A stretch of 64,000 nt of DNA from Strongyloides papillosus. Lineage: Eukaryota > Nematoda > Chromadorea > Rhabditida > Strongyloididae. Positions 1 to 10,995 of this stretch are shown here, one piece after another. The position numbers and the translations under genes are program-made. The stretch spans positions 62,001 through 126,000 of the forward strand of contig SRSI01000079.1 of NCBI GenBank assembly GCA_005656395.1, read 5' to 3'. Below the pieces are notes generated by a model. That model was not told where the DNA came from. It worked only from the letters and a program-made list of their open reading frames with translations, and did not search any database. Each line of letters starts with the position of its first letter. Position 1 is the first letter of the stretch.

Positions 1-1990
1 TTTTCTAACTAGAGGGGCTGAATTAGTTTCAAAAACTTTTGGCCAAATTTTGGACAAATTATCTTTAAAAAACATCGTTTTTTTGGTCTTTTTTAGCATA
101 GATTTGACCACAGGTTAACGGTATTTAAAAATATATAAGATACAATGGTATATATATCATTTGAAAGGTCTAATTCCAGAATAGTGCGGAAACACACTAC
201 TATGGAATTATATTAAACAGTGACCAAGTTATGGTCCAAAGAGTGGTGATCATTTTGAAAAAAAATCTTAAATGTCTAATAGCTACAACTTAGTCGTAAC
301 TTGACAAAAACAAACAAAATAGTATCTATTTAATAGATCTAAATCTAACTTAAAAAATATGAGTCTAACGAAGTTTATAGCTCAACTACGAAAGAAGTTA
401 TATTAATTTGAATGTCAACTTTTTTGCCTTTTTTCTATTTTTATTGTAAAAATCAATTTTGTTCCAGACATAACTCTTTTCAAACTTGATTAATTTTTAT
501 GGTTAAATAGTCATTTGATGTATTTTTTTTCAAGTTAGGGGGGAAAGTAGATCACAAAACTTTTGGTTCATAACTGACCAAATTATATTTAAAAAACTTC
601 ACTTTTTAGAACACGTTTTTGCATAGTTTGTTCCAGAAATAACTCTTTTTAAAGTTAATGAAATTTTATGGTTTCTTACTCATTTGAAAGGTACAAGTCA
701 GGAATAAGGGGGAAACACAATAACATCAAGATTGATAAATAATTGGCTAAGATATGGGGCAAAAAGTAATGACTATTTTTTTAATGAAAATTAAAAAGTT
801 AAATAGTTATTACTTTAAAGAAACTTATAAAAATAAAATAGACAAGACTTTCATTAAATAGATCTAGGTCTAACTTAGAAAATAAAACTATTGCGAAGTT
901 TAAAGTTTACCTACAAAACGATTTATGCCAATTTTAGTGTCATTTTTCTTGCTTTTTTCTATTTTTTCTGCAAAAATCAATTTTGTTCCAGACATAACTC
1001 TTTTAAAACTTGATCAATTTTTATAGTCAAATATTCATTTGATGTATTTTTTTCCAACTTAGGGGGGAAAGTGTATCTCAAAACTTTTAGTCCATAACTG
1101 GCCAAATTATTTTTAGAAAACATCGCTTTTAAAACACATTTTTGCATAGTTTTGTTCCAGAAATAACTCTTATCAAAGTTAGTGAAATGTTATGATTTAT
1201 AACTCATTTGAAAGATACTGACATAAAATAAGGAAGAAACACAGCAGTATTAAGATTGATAGCGAATTAGTTAAGTTATGGGTCAACAAGTGATGACTAT
1301 TTTTTTGTTAAAAATTAAAATGTTAAATAGCTATTACTTAATGGATGCTCTATAAAATTAAATAAATATAGTTTCTTTTATATAGATTTAAGTCTAATTT
1401 AAAAAGTCAAACTATTGCGAAGTTTATTGCTTATTTGCGGAGCGGATTATACTAATTTTAGTGCAAATTTTCTCATATTTTCTTCATTTTTTACACAAAT
1501 ATCGGTTTTGTTTTCAGCATAACTGTATTCAAACCTGATTAATTTTTATGGTTTAATATTCAGTAAATGTATTCTTTTCTAACTTAAGGAGAGAAAATAG
1601 CTTTTAAAGTTTTTAACTAAAATTGACAAAGTCATCTTTTCAAAATTAATAAAAAATTTTGTTTTATGACTTATCTAGAAGGTACAAATATGGAATAAAA
1701 AAAAAATTCAATATTAAAAAGGTTAATAAAAAATTAGTTATGTTATGAATCAAAAAATGATAATCATTTTTGTTAGTAAAAATAAAATTTTCCTAATGTT
1801 TTAACCTTAATAATGGTTGTTTAAAGAAACAAAAACTAAATTTAGAGTATACTTCAAAGTCTAACTTTAAATTTGAAACTATAACGAAGTTTTTAGCTTT
1901 AAAACGATAAAACTTATTTAAGGTATTAATTTTTTGCTATTTCTCATTTTACAATTGTAAAATTAAGGTAAATATGTAGTTAATAGAAAA
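1..1990. repeat. Degenerate tandem repeat, period about 520-530 bp
   Basis: The same ordered landmarks recur: a 'taacttaggggggaaa'-like block near 526, 1058 and 1577 (a diverged one at the very start), and a 'gttccagacataactc'-like block near 465, 985 and 1508. The spacing is about 520-530 bp, so roughly four diverged units are present, decaying rightwards and probably continuing left of the window. No coding potential is visible. Satellite-like array; function unknown. Confidence 0.75.
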
Positions 1991-2454
1991 ATGATATTAA
2001 ATCGTTTATATCAATCTTTAAAATATAATAGAAGATCAATTAAATATTTATTTGGAATGATTCAAACATTCATTTTTATTCACCCTTTAGATATTAGTAA
2101 AATTCTTTTTGTTTCGTAATTTTTTTATTAAACTAAACAGTTTCAATAAATGTAGACGTTATAAAATGATTCTCACAATCGAAATATTTCTTATATTATA
2201 ACAATGTATTTTCGGTTATCTTTTTTCTCCAGAAATTTGTAATTTAATAAAACAATTTTTTTATACAGATACTTTGATTAATGATTTTGTATAAAAATTC
2301 TTTATTAAAAAATATGCTCTGCGGACCAGCTCCAACCTGCCGAAGGCGGGTCTAAGGCTGGTTTAGTTAAAATATGATAAAATGTCATTTGTTCATGTGT
2401 TGTATTTTAAGATAAATTAATATATAATATACAGAGGGATAAAAAATGTTTATA
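1991..2454. other. Non-coding AT-rich DNA with a short GC-rich island
   Basis: I see no gene here. A GC-rich island at about 2318-2362 stands out from the AT-rich surroundings and contains a small hairpin (cctgcc-gaa-ggcggg). It could be the end of an unrecognised mobile element, but I found no partner sequence in the window. Confidence 0.4.
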
Positions 2455-2704
2455 CCAATAACAATTTTTTATGTCTATATTTATTAAATTAATTAGTGGC
2501 CACCTTAAAATCGGAAAATTATATATATTAATTATTAACTTACTAATTAATATATTCTTTTACCTTTCTTAATTAACAGGCAAACGAGATACAATATGAC
2601 AATAAAATTACAATGAAATAATATAATGAAAATATGCTATTTATATTTTATAAGTCATCAAAATTCTTTTCGTTATAAGATGGTTCAACTCTATCATGTT
2701 ACTT
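2455..2704 (-). repeat. 3' LTR of the minus-strand retrotransposon
   Basis: This 250-bp direct repeat matches 6915-7164 at a constant offset of 4460 bp. It is the downstream LTR in the direction of transcription. The exact ends are uncertain by about 2 bp because the flanking CCAAT is shared by chance with the internal sequence. Confidence 0.85.
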
Positions 2705-2942
2705 CACCCTACTTAGAGAATCTTTAACGTAAAAGAATTTATCCATGTGACGATTTTTACTCAATTATTAGAAGGAAGAATTCTTAGATTTTTAATATGA
2801 CACTTAGGTTTTGATAATCAGGTTCTAAAATAATGTTCTTTTGACGACATACCGAACATTTTCTCAAGTAATCTAATATTTCTTTCATTTTTGAAGGAAT
2901 AAGAATTTCTATCAGCATCAAGCGTATTTTATCATATGTAGG

Positions 2943-3110
2943 CGGACATGGGCGTTTATCAATTATCAGTGATAATATTATCAGTGATACATTTATCCGT
3001 GATAAAACTTATCAGTGATACATCTATCAGTGATAGAACTTATCAGTGATAAGTTTTGACAAAAATCACTGATTATTTTGGAACATACTATCTGATCAGT
3101 GATAAATTAT
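2943..3110. repeat. Left TIR of the hAT element
   Basis: About ten overlapping copies of (t)tatcagtgata(a) lie here and are mirrored at 4560-4730. The word is itself a palindrome, so each TIR can fold alone as well as pair with its partner. Such arrays may be repeated transposase-binding sites (inference). Confidence 0.8.
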
Positions 3111-3519
3111 TTCTTCTAACTTTGAACGATGATAAAAAATGTAATGTTTTTTTATGACAGATAATATTGCAAAAGTTATTTTATCTTTGATATTAAGACT
3201 TAAAAGAAAATTTATCAGTGATTTTTGAATAATGTTTTATCTTCTATTGATGAATAGTATATTTTGATTAAATAATAAATAAAAAATTTTTTTACAAATA
3301 TAATAGTTTTTCTGGACGAATAAAATTTAAAAAATCACATGCCATTTTAAAAATAATTTAAACAGCAATGCGAAAGAAATTTTTAATTATAAACATTTTA
3401 TCAAATATACAGTTTTATAAAAGTTAGACTTTTGAAAAATATTTTGTATTTTAAAATTACAAATCTTTTGATTACTAAAATTGTTTAAAATATTTATTAT
3501 AACATCACATAAAACAGAT

Positions 3520-3962
3520 TTAAATGTTATTTAATGAAAAATTTATAAACAGTTTCATTTTTACAGTCTCCATGGATGTACGCGATTTTCTGCCGTCTAA
3601 TAACATTTTCGAATAAGAAAATATTCCCTCTACTCTAGCAATAGATGCAGGTGTTGTAATAATTGCTTTGTAATATTTTTGAAGATTTATATTTTCAAAT
3701 TCAAAGTATGGTTGAGTTTGAAAATATGGATTTGAAAAATGACAGAATTAATATTTTTATTATTATTTTTTCTTAATTCTGATATGTAACTACTCTCATC
3801 TTCATCATTATGAACTGAATCATTTCCATTATTTAAATTAAACTTTTTTTGTAGCATATTAATAACAGTTTCTTTTTCTGACGATGTTAGACAAAGTCTT
3901 TTATTTACATTTGGATTAAAAAATGCAGAAATGTAGAAAATTGGATTTTTAGATATATCCAA
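3520..3962 (-). pseudogene. hAT transposase C-terminal remnant (hATC dimerisation domain)
   Basis: The C-terminal part of a hAT transposase is recognisable in two frames. The upstream piece (3687-3962) contains NPIFYISAFFNPNV, typical of the region before the dimerisation domain. A frameshift near 3700 leads into a second frame carrying TPASIARVEGIFSYSK and SRTSMETVKMKLFIN, the hATC signature in which a Pro/Ala/Ser-rich start is followed by an arginine-based 'R-V-F-S' motif. The N-terminal catalytic RNase H-like part is not recognisable. A separate minus-strand segment at about 4168-4330 reads as a heptad-like coiled coil (KIAEMLERIATLEDTF) ending in a stop and may be another piece of the same gene. 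The nested element has clearly lost its own enzyme. Confidence 0.8.
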
Positions 3963-4559
3963 AACATCAGAAAATCTTTTTTTTGCAGCTTAAAAATATG
4001 CATTTTTAAATTGATCTCTTATTTTTTATTTTTTTACCAAAAAATCTAGTTTACCTAAGATAAAAACAGCATTTTTACTTTTTCAATTTTAATAACATTA
4101 TTATCACTATTAACTGTATTTCTTTCTCTTATTTTAAAAATTGATGTATACAAAAATCATATATAAACTTTTTCTTTAAGTGTTTGAATTTCTTCTGATA
4201 AAGATGCAAAAGTATCTTCAAGAGTTGCTATTCTTTCAAGCATCTCGGCAATTTTTTCAAAAAGATCTTCTTCCTGTTTATTTGTATTATTAACTGGCTG
4301 TGGTGGCGTTTTTATTGTAAAATTATTACTGACAAATTTTTAAAATTTTGTCAGTCAATCAAAATATAAATAATATTTGTAAAAAAATTTTTATTCATTA
4401 ATTTATCAAAACATGTTAAATATTCCTCAATTGAAAATAAAACTTTATTCAAAAATCACTGATAAATTTTCTTTTAAATCTTAATACCAAAAAATATCAA
4501 AGATAAAATAACTTTTGCATTATTATCTGTGATAATAATACATCACATTTGTTATCATT

Positions 4560-4730
4560 GTTCATTGTAGAAGAAGCGAACTTATCACTGATAAATTTTT
4601 ATCACTGATCAGATAGTATGTTCCAAAATGATCAGTGATTTCTGTCAAAACTTATCAGTGATAAATTTTATCACTGATAGATGTATCACTGATAATATTA
4701 TCAGTGATAAGTGATAAATGCCCATGTCCG
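4560..4730. repeat. Right TIR of the hAT element
   Basis: Inverted partner of 2943-3110, sharing the outermost cggacatgggc, the TATCAGTGATA array, and the inner gatcagatagtatgttcca block in inverted form. Confidence 0.8.
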
Positions 4731-5304
4731 TATGTAGGATGATTGACTTTATTATAGAGAATGTCACAGATTGTTCCTTCAGGTGAATTTGATATATATA
4801 TAATGTGTTTATTATCACTATCTAATTCATCCTTGACTTTATAAATACCATTATCTTTAAAAAAATTAAAATTTCGCCACTTATCTTCATTTTCTTTTAC
4901 AACTTTCAAAACTGTTTTTATTAAATGTTCTTCTGACCCCATCAATTGAGTGCGAATTTTAATAATTTTTGATTTATCACGACGTACTAACAAATTGCCA
5001 AGTTTTTTATCCACCCATAACTGCTGTATCATACCATTTTATCTTGAACATTGAGGAAGTCATGAGATTTTAAATATTCATTTAATCTAAATAGTGTGTG
5101 AGTCATAGGTTCAATGGTGTTATTATTGAACAGTGTATAGAAATTTTGAAAATCACAAGATAACGTTGAAGTAGTCATTAATTTATTGTATTTGGATTTA
5201 TTGATAATGTAGATATTTGATCCATTATCAATCATAGTTGTTAGTTTAATGTTGTTAGTCTGAATTATAAAGAAATAAAAGTCTTCAACATCAGGAGTTA
5301 ATTG

Positions 5305-6891
5305 TCAATCCAGACTATCAGTTTCTGAGGACGAAGATGAAACATATTTATTTTCTTCATTATTACTGCGTTCATCATTACAAGACGAATAATTTGCAGC
5401 AGGACGTTTGTTGTTTCTGTTGTTGTGAAAACTATGTTTTTTATTTTTTGTATTATAAGAATGTGATACTTGATCATTACTAATATTATTTGTACCTTGC
5501 CAAACTTTATTATTACCATCAGAACCAAATTTAATATTAGATATATCCTTCTTATCAAAGTTTAAGCCAGCTTTTTTATCACTTTTAATGTTTGTATTTG
5601 GAAAATGTCTATTGATATTTTTACCATTAGAAGAATGAGATGTTTGATGAAGTTGTTTTGTATAGCATATCAAATCCTGTAAAGTATTTGGTTGAAATCT
5701 CACAAGTAATAATTTGATAATTTCATTGGCTATACTGGCTCCTAATAACTCTGCCACTTTTCGTAAACGTTGTTGTTCACTCATATGTGTATAAGCAATT
5801 TTGACCAGTTTCAACGACTTCTTAGCAAAACGTTCAATGTCTTGATGATGAGTAATTTTCTTGTCCTTTTTCATAAGCTTAATTTCTATTTCAGCATTTT
5901 GAACAGAAACTTCATTATTAAAAGTATTTAATAAAAATTCCTTCAAGTTGACATAAGTTTTCATCATTTTAAATTCGTGTATATGATCTTCATATAGTTG
6001 AAAATCAATTTTTGACATTAGAATGAAATGTTTGTCAGCATCTTCAGATATTCCAAAATGATTGAAGTACATTTCAAGTATTGAAATCCATCCATTAATG
6101 TTTTCTCCACGAAATGGTTTTATCATCTTTTCAATTTGATAAGTTTTTGATAAGCGATTATCATTCATACCAATACCAACATGTTGAAGTTGAGGTTGAT
6201 TATGAGATGAGAGATTTTGTTTGGTTGGATATCCACAATTACTTTGTATATCTTGATTATATGATTGTTCACTACTGTTATCACTAATAGATTGGTTGTC
6301 ATATCTAAGAGAGTCAACAGATTGAATCATTTCATGCTTTTGAACTATGGTATCACTGAGTAAGACAGTATTGATTTGATGTACCTGTGACATAAGAGAT
6401 TGCATATTTTTAGTCAACTCTGTCATCATTGTTGTCATCATTTTTTGATTTTGTTCAAATTCACTACGTAGTTGAGAAATTTGAATATCGTAGTTGGTGG
6501 AATCCTTTAAAACATTAGAAGCAGAAGCCATTTTTGAACTAACAGTCTTCTTTGTTTGAACACCAGATTTAGCACTCTTAGGTGGTCTACCAACTTTTCT
6601 TTTTTGTTGTACAATTACCGTTTGTGGTGATTTAACGAATTGGTTGTTCTTAGGCATAATGGGGGTAACGTTTCCACTAGCAGGTGAACCATTTTTTTCG
6701 GTTGAAGAATTGTCATTAAAATTACCAAATGCAGGTATAGTACTGTTCTCTATAGGGTTTAACTTTTTTCTTCCGTCAGGAGTAACATTGGCATAAACTG
6801 AGTCATAAATAAGATTTGAAGTATTCTCCTTGGGCATCATTTGTGTGCTCTCTCCAGGAGGAACTTTGGTACCATTAGATTTATTATCCAT
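5305..6891 (-). CDS. gag: Retrotransposon Gag protein with an AT-hook
   Basis: The 528-residue reading frame is uninterrupted. I chose ATG at 6891 because the longer frame begins only at a TTG. The N-terminal ~90 residues are low-complexity; KRKVGRPPKSAK at about 97-108 is a canonical AT-hook (GRP core), which binds AT-rich minor grooves. A helical segment of about 30 residues follows, then a Ty3/gypsy-type capsid domain from roughly residue 250 (FRGENINGWISIL...) to 425. The C-terminus is Asn/Ser/Lys-rich with no CCHC zinc knuckle, so basic stretches would have to bind RNA. The TGA stop is followed in the same frame by an open stretch into the protease, suggesting readthrough expression. The intact frame beside a wrecked pol means it could still make particles using another element's enzymes (inference). 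Confidence 0.82.
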   Translation of the reverse strand: MDNKSNGTKVPPGESTQMMPKENTSNLIYDSVYANVTPDGRKKLNPIENSTIPAFGNFNDNSSTEKNGSPASGNVTPIMPKNNQFVKSPQTVIVQQKRKVGRPPKSAKSGVQTKKTVSSKMASASNVLKDSTNYDIQISQLRSEFEQNQKMMTTMMTELTKNMQSLMSQVHQINTVLLSDTIVQKHEMIQSVDSLRYDNQSISDNSSEQSYNQDIQSNCGYPTKQNLSSHNQPQLQHVGIGMNDNRLSKTYQIEKMIKPFRGENINGWISILEMYFNHFGISEDADKHFILMSKIDFQLYEDHIHEFKMMKTYVNLKEFLLNTFNNEVSVQNAEIEIKLMKKDKKITHHQDIERFAKKSLKLVKIAYTHMSEQQRLRKVAELLGASIANEIIKLLLVRFQPNTLQDLICYTKQLHQTSHSSNGKNINRHFPNTNIKSDKKAGLNFDKKDISNIKFGSDGNNKVWQGTNNISNDQVSHSYNTKNKKHSFHNNRNNKRPAANYSSCNDERSNNEENKYVSSSSSETDSLD

Positions 6892-6914
6892 TTTTTGAAT
6901 ATAGACGGAGGGCT

Positions 6915-7164
6915 CCAATAACAATTTTTTATGTCTATATTTATTAAATTAATTAGTGGCCACCTTAAAATCGGAAAATTATATATATTAATTATTAACT
7001 TACTAATTAATATATTCTTTTACCTTTCTTAATTAACAGGCAAACGAGATACAATATGACAATAAAATTACAATGAAATAATATAATGAAAATATGCTAT
7101 TTATATTTTATAAGTCATCAAAATTCTTTTCGTTATAAGATGGTTCAACTCTATCATGTTACTT
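6915..7164 (-). repeat. 5' LTR of the minus-strand retrotransposon
   Basis: Upstream partner of 2455-2704. It lies directly before the gag start codon (6891) and should hold the element's promoter. Confidence 0.85.
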
Positions 7165-7484
7165 ACCAATAGAATAAACATTTGATATTCAATTCTTAAA
7201 TTTTGCATAATTGTAGATGCATAGATTGAATATAGTTATACAATTATATTGGAATTACAAAATCTTTTGTTTGTAACGCGGTTATTTCATTTAAATATTT
7301 ACAACTTAAAATAATTATTCAATTTTACCAAATTATAATAGAACAAACGATTTGTAGTTTTTAAATCTATAGATATTTATTTAATTGCTTCTGTTAGCTT
7401 CATTAATGATGTACACAATCAAATGACAATTACATCTTTTTCCTTAATGATAACAAAAGCATTTATAGTTCACACATTGAGTTT
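7165..7484. other. AT-rich spacer, no gene seen
   Basis: Lies between the retrotransposon and the 3' end of the oxidase gene. It presumably includes the oxidase 3' UTR. Nothing else recognised. Confidence 0.5.
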
Positions 7485-8765
7485 TTAAGAAATTACTCTA
7501 TTTGAACTAAAATTATTAATATCACAACATTTGATTTCCTCATTATCAATTAGTTGGTTTAAAATTTCCCCTATCACAGCACCAAACTTAAATCCTGATC
7601 CTGAAAAACCAGATCCAATTACAATATTTGAATACTTTGGATGTTTGTCAAGAATAAAGTTCATATCATTAGTCATCTAAAAAATATACATATTTTTTTT
7701 TCATATAACCAAAATTAATTACTTACTTGATAAACACATGACACAATTTCTTCTGGTTTTGTTGAATCCAAGAATGGGATGTATTTTTCTATATGTTTAC
7801 TAGTCTCCCTAAATACTGATTCAGATATCTTTCTATCAGAGTGACTTGAGTTAATATCAAATGTTCCACTTTTTGGAGCACCAAATTTAACCATATTATC
7901 GAAATCAGATCCAGGTACCATAAAAAGATTTTCCTCCCCATTAGTAAATATAATAGTCGGAGAATTACTTTCAGGTAAAAAATATTTCTCGAATAACTCT
8001 TCATATTCTTTTTTTATCTTCCAGAAGCTGACAGAAACAAGTGTTGGTGTAACTTTGCAATTTATCTCAGGTAAAAGATCATTCATCCACGCACCAACAG
8101 TTATAATTAAATTTTTACATTCTAAAATTTCTCCGTTTTTAGTTATTAATCTTGTTACACTTCCTGGAATTATTTGTGTTACTTTACAATGTTCTTTAAC
8201 TTGACCATTAAATTTTTTAAATAATCTTATTACTGTTTTAAGGCATTTTTCGGAATATATTACACCACCTTTTTTATCTAAAACACCATGAAAATCATCA
8301 TCGTAATTTAAATGCTTATATTTTGCTTTAATATCAATTCCTGTCATTCTTTCATACTCAGCATTGATAGATTCAAGCAATTTTACTCTTTTTTCGGTAC
8401 CATCTTTGTCACCTATCCATAATAATCCACAAGATGTATAAATTTTTTCTTTATATTCATCCAATTCCATTATTTCATCCCATAGTTCAAAACTTCTTTT
8501 TGTCATATTCATGTATATTTCATTATTATGACAAAGTCTCACAATCCTTGAAGCTCCATGTGAACCTCCATTATGATGAAATAATGAAAACTGTAATTAT
8601 TTTTAAAATTTTGTATTTTTAAAGTGTTTTTGAAGGAATCCTTACTTGTTCAACTAACAAAACTTTCTTTCCATTCTTAGCTGCATGATAGGCTGAACAA
8701 CTACCCATTATACCAGCTCCAATAACAATCACATCAAAAGTTGTATTTTGTTGAGTACCTACCAT
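7485..8765 (-). CDS. FAD-dependent amine oxidase, sarcosine/pipecolate oxidase family
   Basis: Three exons (8765-8646, 8590-7727, 7676-7485) join in frame at GTAAG donors and CAG/TAG acceptors to give 391 residues, the normal length for the monomeric sarcosine oxidase / L-pipecolate oxidase family. These flavoenzymes oxidise secondary amino acids (sarcosine, pipecolate, proline) and release hydrogen peroxide. Residues 12-40 form the FAD-binding Rossmann motif ([11 protein letters not shown], acidic end LLVEQ). [11 protein letters not shown] follows near 47-57, where the family has its S-H-G-x-S-R motif. Cys325 in SCVYQ precedes an N-D-x-x-F-I-L-D-x-H-P run, matching the cysteine that carries covalent flavin in relatives. 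[15 protein letters not shown] near the end is the C-terminal flavin loop. The C-terminus (RVIS) is not a peroxisomal SKL-type signal, unlike many animal relatives. Exact substrate not predictable. Confidence 0.9.
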
Positions 8766-9959
8766 GGTAAAGTTATAATGATTCGATTTTTGAATTAAAT
8801 TGTTAGAAATTGGTTAATAAATTTTTGAATAAAATAAAGTAATGACAGTGTGATCAAAAATTTTTATTCATATAGAGAATAACCGCAAATATACTTACAA
8901 CATAAACATTGATTTTTATACTTTCTGTATTTTTATTTTTTCGTTGTAAATACTTCTTTTAAGATTATCAGTCGTTTTATCATTCTGATCAAGAAAAATT
9001 TTGATTAAACTAATAAAATGTTTTCTTTAAATTATTACTACATATCAATTTATCTTCTAAGATAAAAAATAATGTCTTAATATAGGTAAATGTGTTACTA
9101 TCATGATTATGGTACAGAAATTTGAATTTAAAAAATTCAAAATTTAAAACAATGACAGTAAACATCTTAATGTACTTTGTTAATATTTATGTTGGTATAA
9201 AAAGTGAAATTTCACAAAAACAATATATTTTTCATCATGTTTACCACGTATGAAACATGTATGGATGCCAACCAACAAAATAAAACTGTACCCTGATTTT
9301 TTGAAAGAGATAAAATTTTATTTCACCTGTTGATTATGAAGCCAAATTTGTGGCAATTTAAAACAGCATGAGAGGAGTTATACCCCGTAATAATCTATCT
9401 AAGAAAAGCGAAAGAACATATCAAATTACAAAACAATAATATGAATTTGGCATCTGCCGAAGAACGTCTTTACATTTTCTTTCTGTGTAAAAGACTTGAA
9501 GAATGATATGGATATATGTTTAAAAATGTGTTCTAAAAACTTAATTAACAGATAATCATTGAGATATCAAAGATGGCGCGACACAATCCATTCCAAATAT
9601 TTTGAAATTATACTTTGTTATATACAAGATTTCCGACAAATAATGAACAATAAAGAATCCATCTTGGTTTTACATAATTTAAATACATTTTAAGAGGATT
9701 AAATTTTAGAATGGCGTTAATTTTTCCACATAATTGTATTATATCATACAAAATTTGCTATTTATAAAGAATTGGAAATTTATCTAGAAATCAGTATACT
9801 AAATTCTTTAAGGAATAATAAAAAGTATAAACATTTCTTCACAAATACCTCTATCCACGTATAAATTTATTTGTCATATAAAAAGAAAATACATGTGATA
9901 AGAGAATAATAAACTCAAGACATCCTGTAATATATCCTATCAATTGTAAAACAACTTTC
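8766..9959. other. Intergenic region, no gene seen
   Basis: AT-rich DNA between the oxidase promoter and the 3' end of the NDUFA7 gene. No open frame with protein-like composition. AAATAAAT on the minus strand near 9866-9873 could serve NDUFA7 polyadenylation. Confidence 0.5.
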
Positions 9960-10524
9960 CTAATGTTTATCGCTCGTAAACTTGTCATATTTCTCAAAAC
10001 TTCTCAGTACTGGATCTTCTTGTTGTGGAAATCGTTCTACCTTAATATCTCTAGTCCATTCATATCCAAATCCTGGAGTTGGTGTACCTAAACCAAAGTT
10101 GGCACCTGGTCCTTTATTTACAACAGCATCACATTGTTTTCCATGTTGATCAGCATAAATTGGCTTTCCAGATGCATCTATTTTGTAAAGTGCCTTTGGT
10201 GGTTCTATACTTCTTCTTGCATCGTGATTTAAATAGTAATTATCACTTAATTTATGGTATACACCATTAGGAAGTGCTGGAGGTGGAGGTGATCTTGTTG
10301 TTTGAGTGTTTGGAAAACGATTTGGGTAAAATAATGGACTCTGAAAGAGGTTATTTTTAAATATATAGAAATCCTCATACCTCTCCGGGGGCTTTAGGAA
10401 GACCAGGTGGTGGGGTTATCGGTGAACGATATGCAGCAAGAAGTTTATCACGAATATATTCCCCAAGAGGTGTATGTCTCCTGTTTTTGATAGTCTCAGA
10501 AGCAATCTTCTTGAGTTTTGTCAT
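9960..10524 (-). CDS. NDUFA7: NADH dehydrogenase 1 alpha subcomplex subunit 7 (complex I B14.5a)
   Basis: Two exons (10524-10381 and 10340-9960) separated by a 40-bp intron give 174 residues. It is an accessory subunit of mitochondrial complex I on the inner membrane, without a catalytic role. The family hallmark is at the exon junction and beyond: a basic N-terminal helix, then RSPPPPALPNG, HKLSDNYYLNHDARR and EPPK, matching the PPP-x-LP / HKLS-x-NYY-x-x-R-D-x-RR / PP pattern of NDUFA7. The C-terminal ~90 residues differ from the human pattern I know and are rich in Gly, Pro and charge. I chose ATG at 10524 because TTTTAG sits two bases before it, a good trans-splice acceptor; an in-frame ATG at 10566 would add a hydrophobic extension. 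It is divergent from the SYAP1-like gene. Confidence 0.9.
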
Positions 10525-10995
10525 ATCTAAAAGAGTCGTAAGAATAAGATTAAATATACTATACAAACAATGAGTTTACTCAAAAATGAAACCAAATATG
10601 AAAACAAGATATCACACTACGTATATGATTTGCTCCTATCCAAATACATTTAAACAAGTCGCGGCTTGTTAATAATACAACTTTTCTCTGGCCGGACCTC
10701 CAATTTGTGTGTTATATGATGTACATCTAAGAACTAGCTTGTTTTAAATATCATATTTTGCATTACTTAATTACACATATAACGATAAAACTTTTCATAT
10801 TTTATATACTTTTTTGTATATTGTTTTGATCTACACGCTTTTTCTAGCTAGATTTTCTGTTTGTTGTATAAATACACATGTTTATGTAAATAAATACCAT
10901 GTGACAAATTTTGTTTGTTATATCATAGAATCTTTACAATGATTTATCATAATATTTTATTCAATATTTTCATTTATTTTTTTTTAGTTTTAAAT
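10525..10995. promoter_or_regulatory. Divergent promoter region of NDUFA7 and the SYAP1-like gene
   Basis: The two genes point away from each other across 471 bp. Both start codons follow an isolated splice acceptor (minus strand: TTTTAG-AT-ATG at 10524; plus strand: TTTTTAG ending at 10987, eight bases before ATG 10996). This suggests both mRNAs receive a spliced leader. No TATA box is convincing. Confidence 0.5.

Larger units (their letters stand above)
2943..4730 (-). mobile_element. hAT transposon with long palindromic TIRs
   Basis: The termini are inverted repeats starting cggacatgggc and ending gcccatgtccg, flanked by the 8-bp direct repeat tatgtagg (2935-2942 and 4731-4738), the target-duplication length of hAT elements. 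The TIRs run about 150 bp inwards and are built from reiterated ttatcagtgataa palindromes. The interior encodes a broken transposase on the minus strand. It is inserted in the integrase reading frame of the surrounding retrotransposon, and removing it with one target copy restores that frame. The transposase is damaged, so the copy is non-autonomous. Confidence 0.88.
2763..5304 (-). pseudogene. Broken pol of the LTR retrotransposon (protease and integrase fragments)
   Basis: After the gag stop, the same frame continues into a protease-like MIDNGSNIYIINKS segment (5029-5235; Asp in a D-x-G-S setting), then shifts by one frame at about 5031. The second segment (4739-5032) reads as a pre-integrase region. 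After the hAT insertion, the frame resumes at 2934 and contains LRKCSVCRQKN, the CxxC of an HHCC integrase zinc-binding domain, ending at a stop near 2763. Reverse transcriptase, RNase H and the integrase catalytic core are absent, so an internal deletion joined protease to integrase before the hAT insertion. No function is expected. Confidence 0.75.
2455..7164 (-). mobile_element. LTR retrotransposon remnant (Ty3/gypsy-like), minus strand
   Basis: Two direct 250-bp repeats (2455-2704 and 6915-7164) that I read as identical bound a region with a gag gene, an aspartic-protease-like segment and an integrase zinc-binding segment, all on the minus strand. TGGAGCCC follows the upstream LTR at the place of a primer-binding site, and a purine-rich AAGTAGGGTGA precedes the downstream LTR. 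'tacc' flanks both outer ends and may be the 4-bp target duplication. The reverse transcriptase/RNase H region is missing and pol is frameshifted, so this is a defective copy, although the matching LTRs suggest recent insertion or recent gene conversion. A hAT element (2943-4730) is nested within it. Confidence 0.85.

Noticed and set aside
2318..2362. Possible tRNA or structured RNA in the GC-rich island
   Set aside because: The hairpin is short and no cloverleaf with T-loop GTTCRA can be drawn.
2940..3110. CRISPR-like array from TATCAGTGATA repeats
   Set aside because: Spacers are tiny and irregular, repeats are palindromic and mirrored at 4560-4730 with an 8-bp target duplication: transposon TIRs in a eukaryote.
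10079..10270. Plus-strand 63-codon frame
   Set aside because: Antisense shadow of NDUFA7 exon 2, which has clear family similarity.
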